From NCBI RefSeq assembly GCF_012726345.1, contig NZ_PTXN01000015.1, forward strand, positions 45,452 through 109,451: DNA of 64,000 nucleotides, written 5' to 3'. The DNA is from Marinomonas sp. UCMA 3892. Lineage in GTDB: Bacteria > Pseudomonadota > Gammaproteobacteria > Pseudomonadales > Marinomonadaceae. Every line of letters starts with the position of its first letter. Position 1 is the first letter of the stretch. The translations under genes and the position numbers were made by a program. The notes under the pieces were generated by a model. The model was given only the letters and a program-made list of their open reading frames with translations. It was not told the origin of the DNA and searched no databases. Below are positions 58,217 to 64,000 of this stretch, one piece after another.

Positions 58217-59722
58217 TTAGCGAAAGAACAGCTTGCAGGCTTCGTTGTTATTTTCATCTTGATAGGGATACCCCAATTCATCCAAATAATGGGTAACATC
58301 GGTTTCTTCCCCAACGGCTTGCAGACCAACTAAAACACGACCATAAGCATCGCCATGATTGCGGTAATGGAACATAGAAATATTCCATTGCCCACCCAGT
58401 GTATTCAAGAATTTCAATAAAGCACCTGGGCGCTCCGGAAATTCGAAACTGTATAACAACTCACCTTTGTCACTGCGTAAATGACCACCAATCATATGGC
58501 GAACATGCACTTTAGCCGTTTCATCATCGGTCAAATCAACAATTTCGTATTCTTTTAAGTCTTCTAATAACTCTTTGCGACTATGAGGGCTGCCGCCCAA
58601 GGCAACACCAACGAAAATGACCGCTTCTTGGTCATCTCCATAACGGTAGTTGAATTCAGTAATATTACGCCCCACCAAAGCTTGGCAGAAGTCTTTAAAA
58701 CTGCCTGGATGCTCAGGAATCTTCACAGCAATAATGGCTTCACGCTTCTCACCCAATTCGGCACGTTCAGACACATGACGCAAGCGGTCAAAATTAACAT
58801 TTGCACCACTGTTGATAGCGATAAGCGTTTGGCCTTTCGCGTCTTCACGTTCGATGTATTTCTTCAAGCCGGCCAAAGCACAAGCACCAGCCGGTTCAGT
58901 AATAGCGCGAGTATCATCGTAGATATCTTTAATCGCAGCGCACATTTCATCTGTGGTTACCGTAATAACTTCATCTACTGTGTCTTTCGCTATCGCAAAG
59001 GTATTTTTACCAATTTCAGCCACGGCTACGCCTTCAGCGAAAATACCCACTGTTGGCAAGCGAGTCGGCTCGCCTTTTTCCAGAGCAATTTTTAAACAGG
59101 CCGCGTCTTCAGGCTCGACCCCAATGATTTTAATATCTGGGCGAAGATATTTTATGTAAGCGGACACACCAGCGATTAGACCACCACCGCCAACAGGGAT
59201 AAAAATCGCATCAATGTTGCCTTCATGTTGATGAAGAATTTCCATGCCAATCGTGCCTTGACCAGCGATGGTGTCCAAGTCGTCAAATGGATGAACATAA
59301 ACTTGGCCTGTTTTCTCCATGATCTCACGAGACTTGGCTGACGCTTCATCAAAAGCATCACCAAATAACACCACCTCAGCACCGTGATTACGAACCGCAC
59401 TCACCTTTACTTCTGGTGTGGTTGCAGGCATAACGATAGTGGCTTGAATACCCAACTTTTTAGCAGCCAAAGCCAAGCCTTGCGCATGATTTCCCGCTGA
59501 GGCGGCAATCACACCACGAGCACGTTCTTCTGGTGTTAACTGACAAATTTTGTTGTATGCCCCACGAATTTTGAAAGAGAAAACCGGCTGTAAGTCTTCT
59601 CGCTTCAAAATAATCTCGTTGCCCAATCGATTGGATAATTGATTGGCACGAGACAGTGGTGTTTCTACGGCAACGTCATAAACGCGCGCCTGTAGAATCT
59701 TTTTGATCATGGTATGAGGCAT
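58217..59722 (-). CDS. ilvA: Threonine ammonia-lyase, biosynthetic
   Basis: 501 residues from the ATG at 59720-59722, with AGGA six bases upstream. The PLP lysine is in SFKIRGAYNK (about 55-64) and the phosphate loop is VGGGGLIAG. Two C-terminal ACT-like regulatory domains (about 325-495) bind isoleucine and valine, so this is the allosteric biosynthetic enzyme, not TdcB. It starts isoleucine synthesis. Divergent from rpiA. Confidence 0.95.
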   Translation of the reverse strand: MPHTMIKKILQARVYDVAVETPLSRANQLSNRLGNEIILKREDLQPVFSFKIRGAYNKICQLTPEERARGVIAASAGNHAQGLALAAKKLGIQATIVMPATTPEVKVSAVRNHGAEVVLFGDAFDEASAKSREIMEKTGQVYVHPFDDLDTIAGQGTIGMEILHQHEGNIDAIFIPVGGGGLIAGVSAYIKYLRPDIKIIGVEPEDAACLKIALEKGEPTRLPTVGIFAEGVAVAEIGKNTFAIAKDTVDEVITVTTDEMCAAIKDIYDDTRAITEPAGACALAGLKKYIEREDAKGQTLIAINSGANVNFDRLRHVSERAELGEKREAIIAVKIPEHPGSFKDFCQALVGRNITEFNYRYGDDQEAVIFVGVALGGSPHSRKELLEDLKEYEIVDLTDDETAKVHVRHMIGGHLRSDKGELLYSFEFPERPGALLKFLNTLGGQWNISMFHYRNHGDAYGRVLVGLQAVGEETDVTHYLDELGYPYQDENNNEACKLFFR

Positions 59723-59925
59723 AGTGTTTCCTAAACGAATAAAAATAGACAACACGATGTTCTTAAGACATCTACGCTGACTGCTAGTCAAAAAAAACCG
59801 AGTAGGAAATATACTCTTTCACTTCCTTTGGCGCAAAGACAGATCGCTTCTAAATACACATTAAAAAAGCATACAATTGATAAATAGTCTGATCTAGCGG
59901 GGTAACAATCGGGTCATTAAGTGCC

Positions 59926-59931
59926 TATAAT
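59926..59931 (+). promoter_or_regulatory. -10 element of rpiA
   Basis: TATAAT with GTAACA (59902-59907) 18 bases upstream as a -35. A hairpin TGGCTTAT/ATAAGCCA (59949-59972) lies in the leader before rpiA. Confidence 0.5.
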
Positions 59932-60018
59932 ACGACCACCATCAGAGGTGGCTTATCGTTATAAATAAGCCAAATAATACCGCCCCTAGTAAAATTATAA
60001 TAGAAGGTGAACATCACC

Positions 60019-60690
60019 ATGACTCAAGATGAATTAAAACAAGCCGTTGCTAAAGCCGCTATGGCTTACATTCAACCTATGTTAGAAGCTGACACTATCG
60101 TCGGTGTTGGCACAGGCTCGACAGCAAATCTATTCATTGATGAATTAGCTAAACACAAAGGCTTATTTGACGGTACAGTAGCAAGCTCTGAAGCGTCAGC
60201 AGAACGCTTAAAAAAACATGGCATTCCTGTCTATGATCTAAACAGCGTTGACAGTATTCGCGTGTATGTTGATGGTGCAGATGAATCAAATGACAACCTA
60301 CATTTGATCAAAGGTGGCGGCGCAGCGCTAACACGTGAAAAAATCGTAGCGGCTTGCAGTGATGAGTTTGTCTGTATTGCAGACGAATCTAAACTGGTAA
60401 AAGTTCTAGGAGACTTCCCTCTTCCGGTTGAAATCATTCCAATGGCACGCGGCCATGTTGCGCGCGAACTAGTGAAATTGGGCGGTGACCCAGTTTATCG
60501 TGAAGGAGTGGTAACCGACAACGGTAACCATATTCTTGACGTCTACAACCTAGAAATTCTAGATCCAATCGCACTGGAAAAAAGCATCGACGGCATTGTC
60601 GGCGTAGTGACGAATGGGTTATTCGCGAAACGCTCTGCAGACGTTTTGTTATTAGCAACGAAAGAAGGTATTAAAACACTGAAAAAATAG
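60019..60690 (+). CDS. rpiA: Ribose-5-phosphate isomerase A
   Basis: 223 residues from the ATG at 60019, with AAGGTG upstream. [16 protein letters not shown] (phosphate loop), [39 protein letters not shown] shortened to its Asp/Glu core, and [15 protein letters not shown] are RpiA signatures. It interconverts ribose 5-phosphate and ribulose 5-phosphate. Divergent ilvA and downstream fbp are common neighbours only by chance here. Confidence 0.96.
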   Translation: MTQDELKQAVAKAAMAYIQPMLEADTIVGVGTGSTANLFIDELAKHKGLFDGTVASSEASAERLKKHGIPVYDLNSVDSIRVYVDGADESNDNLHLIKGGGAALTREKIVAACSDEFVCIADESKLVKVLGDFPLPVEIIPMARGHVARELVKLGGDPVYREGVVTDNGNHILDVYNLEILDPIALEKSIDGIVGVVTNGLFAKRSADVLLLATKEGIKTLKK

Positions 60691-60736
60691 TCTTCAGTGT
60701 TTAGTTAAGAAAAGCCGCTCAAAACCAGCGGCTTTT
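60674..60736. terminator. Double terminator between rpiA and zntB
   Basis: First stem AAACACTGAA/TTCAGTGTTT (60674-60702) overlaps the rpiA stop; second AAAAGCCGCT/AGCGGCTTTT (60710-60736) overlaps the zntB stop and ends in TTTTTC. The second can act on both strands. Confidence 0.8.
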
Positions 60737-61687
60737 TCTCATCACCAAGAACTGCCCGCCGCCTAATACCACAAGAACAACACAAAAGAACCAAAACGCC
60801 GACCCATTGTCTGTGCCTGGCATACCGCCAATATTGATACCAAACAGTCCTGTCAAAAAGCCCAAAGGCATGAAAATACCCGACAAAATTGATAGCACAT
60901 ACATTCGAGCATTCATCTTTTCAGCTTGTAAATTCGCAAACTCTTCTTGCATCAACAAACAGCGCTCCCGCAACGACTCCAAACCTTCCACATAACGAGT
61001 AATGTCGTTAGCCGCTTCTTGTACACGAGCAATTTGCTCAACACTCATCCAAGATATTGCTTCTTGAGATAGCTTATTGATAGCTTCTTTCTGCGGCACC
61101 AAAAAACGTCTCAAACGAATCGTTTCAAGACGACGCTGAACAAGCGAATCTCGTTGCCCAGAATCAATACCTTCACCAATGCTCTCTTCTAGATCCGCTA
61201 ATTCATCTTCCAAATCAGTAATGACTGTTGCCATTCTATCCGTTAACGTTTCCGTTAATGTCGCAACAATATCAGCTGTATTAGTCGGCCCTTCATTGTT
61301 ATTAAGATCCTTCATGACGCCCTGTACCGACAATAACTTACGTCTTCGACTTGATACTATAAAATGCGGGGTTACCCAAAGGCGTAAAGACACCATATCG
61401 GATGGATTCGACTCTGGATTTAGATTAACACCTCTAAGCGTCAGCAATAGACCTTTTCCCATTCTAACGGCACGAGGACGTGTTTCTTCGGCAAATAATG
61501 CTTCTACCGCAGTCTCAGGAATTCCCTCTACACTCGACAACCATGTGTAACCCTCTTCTTCATAACAATCTAAATGCACCCATCGACAACCATGTTCAGG
61601 CACTGTATGGGGCAAATCTACCAGCGGCAGCGACACCGCACCGCCTTGACCATTAAGTTCTAAATTGTGTACCACAAACGCAGACAT
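60719..61687 (-). CDS. zntB: ZntB-like CorA-family zinc transporter
   Basis: 322 residues from the ATG at 61685-61687 (MSAFVVHN; AGAGGA upstream). A long cytoplasmic domain with many charged helices ends in two membrane helices. The signature after the first helix is GINIGGMPG, the variant GxN form found in ZntB, where CorA has YGMN. C-terminus RKSRWF. ZntB moves zinc with protons. This is the second CorA-type protein of the window. Confidence 0.87.
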   Translation of the reverse strand: MSAFVVHNLELNGQGGAVSLPLVDLPHTVPEHGCRWVHLDCYEEEGYTWLSSVEGIPETAVEALFAEETRPRAVRMGKGLLLTLRGVNLNPESNPSDMVSLRLWVTPHFIVSSRRRKLLSVQGVMKDLNNNEGPTNTADIVATLTETLTDRMATVITDLEDELADLEESIGEGIDSGQRDSLVQRRLETIRLRRFLVPQKEAINKLSQEAISWMSVEQIARVQEAANDITRYVEGLESLRERCLLMQEEFANLQAEKMNARMYVLSILSGIFMPLGFLTGLFGINIGGMPGTDNGSAFWFFCVVLVVLGGGQFLVMRKSRWF

Positions 61688-61834
61688 ATCATTTCCTCTC
61701 AACATTTTTCGTAGATTAGCGGAAAACGTTGGCTTTCCCTATTTATTTTGCCTTCATATTCCTACCTTGGCTGACACTCAATGTCTAGAGTGGCATAATT
61801 TAAGCAACTTCAAATAACAAGGAAATGCCAGATC

Positions 61835-62794
61835 ATGCAAAATCTACCTGATGTTTTAGCATCCAGCGCGACACCGAAAACATTACAAGATGTGTTAGCG
61901 GTCACTACTGATACCTGCATCGCAATTTCTGATGCGCTGAAACAAGGCTCGCTTGCAGGTATTCTAGGCATGGCTGGCAATGAAAATGTTCAAGGCGAAG
62001 AACAGAAAAAACTGGATGTCATCTCTAACGATATGCTGAAAGACGCACTGATTTCCTGCCCATCAGTTAGAGCTATTGCCTCAGAAGAAGAAGATTACAT
62101 AGTGCCAGCCAACACTGATGGCGAATACTTCATTGCTTTTGATCCATTAGACGGCTCTTCTAACATCGATATCAACGCAATGGTCGGCACTATCTTTTCA
62201 ATCTATCGCCAAACAGGCGACAAACCTGCAACCGAAGCTGATTTTTTAATTCCTGGCAAAGAACAAGTCGCAGCAGGTTATGTTCTCTACGGCCCATCAA
62301 CCATGTTGGTTCTTACCACTGGCGATGGCGTTAATATGTTTACTTACGACCCAACCAAACGTGTCTTTACGTTAACCCATGAAAAAGTGCAAGTGGCGAA
62401 AGATACTCAAGAGTTCGCCATTAACATGTCTAATCAACGCTTCTGGTCTGCGAATATGCAGAGCTACGTAAATGATTTAGTAAAAGGAAAAGAAGGTTCT
62501 CGTGGTAAGAACTTTAACATGCGCTGGGTAGCAGCTATGGTGGGTGACGTACACCGTATCCTTTGCCGCGGCGGTATCTTCATCTATCCTTGGGATAATA
62601 AAGATCCATCTAAAGCTGGCAAGCTACGCCTAATGTACGAAGCCAACCCAATGGCCATGCTCTTAGAGCAAGCCGGCGGTAAAGCCCACACTCACACACA
62701 ACGTATTCTTGATATCCAACCAGAAGCCATCCATCAGCGTGTTGCCGTGATTTTAGGCGCGGCAAACGAAGTGGATAAGTGCCTAAGTTATTAA
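61835..62794 (+). CDS. fbp: Fructose-1,6-bisphosphatase class I
   Basis: 319 residues. Metal ligands in SEEEDYI and [11 protein letters not shown], and the substrate-binding region [21 protein letters not shown] shortened here to its core, are present, with [10 protein letters not shown] near the end. It carries out the committed step of gluconeogenesis. AAGGAAA precedes the ATG. Regulatory AMP-site residues cannot be judged by eye. Confidence 0.95.
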
Positions 62795-62850
62795 CAAAAT
62801 AAAAGTATTGAACCATCTTAGGCTTAATGTGGATAGGTTGGTTGCAACAA

Positions 62851-62878
62851 AAAGGGCAAACGGAAACGTTTGCCCTTT
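62851..62878. terminator. Terminator between fbp and wrbA
   Basis: AAAGGGCAAACG and its exact complement (12 base pairs) around a GAAA tetraloop. The minus strand continues into TTTTTG, so it fits wrbA best and also serves fbp. Confidence 0.88.
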
Positions 62879-62895
62879 CAACTCATAACATAAAT

Positions 62896-63492
62896 TTATG
62901 CGCTTAACTTAGCCGCAATTTCAGCAACATGTTTACCTTGGAATCGCGCCATCGCAATCTCTTTGTCTGACGGCATACGACTACCATCAGCACCAGCAAT
63001 GGTTCCGGCCCCTAGTGGCGAACCGCCTTTCACTTCACTAATATCAGCAAGCTCAGGACAAGAATAAGGCAAACCAACAACGACGAAGCCATGATGGAAT
63101 AAAGTCGTATGGAAAGACTGTATCGTGGTTTCATTACCACCACCCGTACCAGTGGAAGTGAAAACACTACCGACTTTACCCACAAGCTTACCTTGTGCCC
63201 ATAAGCCGCCAGTCATATCCAAAAAGTTTCTCATTTGAGAGGCCATATTACCAAAACGCGTTGGCGAACCAAAAATCACGGCATCATAATTTACCAAGTC
63301 GTCTGGTTTCGCTACCGGAGCATCTTGATCAAGCTTCACACCTGAGTTTTTAGCCACATCTTCAGGCATCAATTCAGGTACACGCTTAATATCCACTTGA
63401 GCTCCAGTACTGCGAGCACCTTGTGCTATTTCATTAGCCATTGCTTCAATATGACCATAACTTGAATAATAAAGAACTAACACTTTTGTCAT
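62896..63492 (-). CDS. wrbA: NAD(P)H:quinone oxidoreductase WrbA
   Basis: 198 residues from the ATG at 63490-63492, with AAGGAG six bases before it. FMN-binding flavodoxin fold: [15 protein letters not shown], the phosphate-binding loop [18 protein letters not shown] and [11 protein letters not shown]. It reduces quinones by two electrons and limits oxidative stress. It is monocistronic. Confidence 0.94.
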   Translation of the reverse strand: MTKVLVLYYSSYGHIEAMANEIAQGARSTGAQVDIKRVPELMPEDVAKNSGVKLDQDAPVAKPDDLVNYDAVIFGSPTRFGNMASQMRNFLDMTGGLWAQGKLVGKVGSVFTSTGTGGGNETTIQSFHTTLFHHGFVVVGLPYSCPELADISEVKGGSPLGAGTIAGADGSRMPSDKEIAMARFQGKHVAEIAAKLSA

Positions 63493-63705
63493 CTTAAACT
63501 CCTTGTTCAATTAAACAGTTCATTCATTGTAGACCTGATTCCCAGAAATTAAAGGCAGCCCGCCAAGGTTTAGCATTGTTTGAACTTTGCTTGGACATTG
63601 ATGAGGATTTTTTTCAAAGGCCAGTTTCTTTCACGAGGGAAAAGAGCATAGGTCTAATCTAGTGGATAGAAGAGTGAAGGGATTTCTAAATCAAAAGTTG
63701 CTTAT

Positions 63706-63781
63706 GCCGTCTTGGTATTGGATTCGCGCAGACGCGTTGAGCTTGCGAAACAGGCGCAAGCGAAGGCAATGACAAGATGGT
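63706..63781. repeat. Imperfect 76-base palindrome, REP-like
   Basis: The outer 22-base arms (63706-63727 and 63760-63781) match at about 15 positions; inside lies GCTTGCG/CGCAAGC (63741-63761). The rest of 63511-63813 shows no gene. Resembles repetitive extragenic palindromes; a second copy is not seen in this window. Confidence 0.45.
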
Positions 63782-63813
63782 ATTCCTACAGGCAAAAGAA
63801 TTTTCTGCAGACG

Positions 63814-63863
63814 AAAAAAAGCCCTGACAGCGTAGCTATCAGGGCCTTCTTAATATAAAGCTT
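63814..63863 (-). terminator. Terminator module 1: hairpin plus AATATAAAGCTT
   Basis: Arms GCCCTGACAGC (63821-63831) and GCTATCAGGGC (63835-63845, one mismatch). On the minus strand it ends in TTTTTTT; on the other side lies TTCTTAATATAAAGCTT, shared with module 2. Confidence 0.6.
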
Positions 63864-63882
63864 GACGACTGATGCCGACTGT

Positions 63883-63923
63883 CACATGCGTGTCTTTGAT
63901 AAAGAGCCCCACACGCATGTGGG
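63883..63923. promoter_or_regulatory. Overlapping alternative hairpins between the two modules
   Basis: CACATGCGTGT (63883-63893) pairs perfectly with ACACGCATGTG (63911-63921). The second arm can instead fold on itself as CCCACA-CGCA-TGTGGG (63908-63923). The two folds exclude each other. Confidence 0.4.
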
Positions 63924-63949
63924 AGCAATCCTATTACACCGCCTAAACG

Positions 63950-64000
63950 AAAAAACCCCGCCCTGCTTAGCAGGACGGGGTTCTTTTCAATATAAAGCTT
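63950..64000 (-). terminator. Terminator module 2: hairpin plus AATATAAAGCTT, at window edge
   Basis: Arms CCCCGCCCTGC (63956-63966) and GCAGGACGGGG (63970-63980, one mismatch), with a U-tract on the minus strand. The sequence TTCTTTTCAATATAAAGCTT follows to the window end, as in module 1. The transcript it ends must come from beyond the edge. Confidence 0.6.

Noticed and set aside
63905..63930. CRISPR-repeat-like sequence (CCCCACACGCATGTGGG hairpin)
   Set aside because: Only one copy, no spacers and no cas genes; better explained as a hairpin in the spacer between the tandem modules.

Overview
The window is chromosomal DNA of a marine gammaproteobacterium, most likely Marinomonas or a close relative in the Oceanospirillales. 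This rests on gene order (mrcA, a pil/hof-type locus, aroK-aroB-damX-gltB-gltD), on protein character and on an estimated GC content in the mid-40s; it is a judgement from memory, not a search result. No tRNA, rRNA, prophage or insertion sequence was seen.

Layout. 1-2.5 kb: an ExbB-ExbD-ExbD energising complex (last gene cut by the window edge) behind a promoter overlapped by a Fur-like box, then a CorA-type channel. 2.7-9.2 kb: an AapJQMP amino-acid ABC transporter, a GntR/FCD regulator and isoaspartyl dipeptidase, apparently one regulon because the same 10-base motif sits in both promoters. 9.2-13.9 kb: a DUF1127 protein, a LysE exporter with an AraC regulator, a MATE pump and a Bcr/CflA pump. 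13.9-16.9 kb: a nucleobase-type deaminase divergent from an NMT1/THI5-like binding protein that has no transporter partners here. 17-27.2 kb: a sugar uptake and oxidation operon (ChvE, GguA, GguB, GguC, sugar dehydrogenase, arabinonate-type dehydratase, ketoglutarate-semialdehyde-type dehydrogenase) with a LysR regulator at its distal end; together these take a pentose or galactose-type sugar to 2-oxoglutarate without phosphorylation, with a lactonase missing from the locus.

27.4-29.3 kb: a CPA2 cation/proton antiporter and a 56-residue DUF6435 protein. 29.4-44.7 kb: the conserved block gltD, gltB, damX, aroB, aroK, three genes standing where pilMNOPQ (hofMNOPQ) normally sit, and divergent mrcA (PBP1a). 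44.8-48 kb: a LOG-family hydrolase, a malic enzyme, and rpmE followed by a secreted nuclease whose signal-peptide codons form the rpmE terminator. 48.1-54.3 kb: priA, an FtsN-like SPOR protein, hslV-hslU with a stem-loop leader, a DUF971 protein and ubiJ, the last without ubiE or ubiB beside it. 54.3-63.5 kb: EamA transporter, asparaginase, argS, ilvA, rpiA, zntB, fbp and wrbA.

The last 500 bases have no gene but hold a REP-like palindrome and two tandem copies of a hairpin-plus-AATATAAAGCTT module. Most of the window is ordinary housekeeping and catabolic DNA. The signals most worth a second look are the terminator inside a signal peptide, the shared GntR-type operator, the compressed pil/hof locus, the Asp/Asn pair of ExbD proteins and the tandem modules at the right edge.
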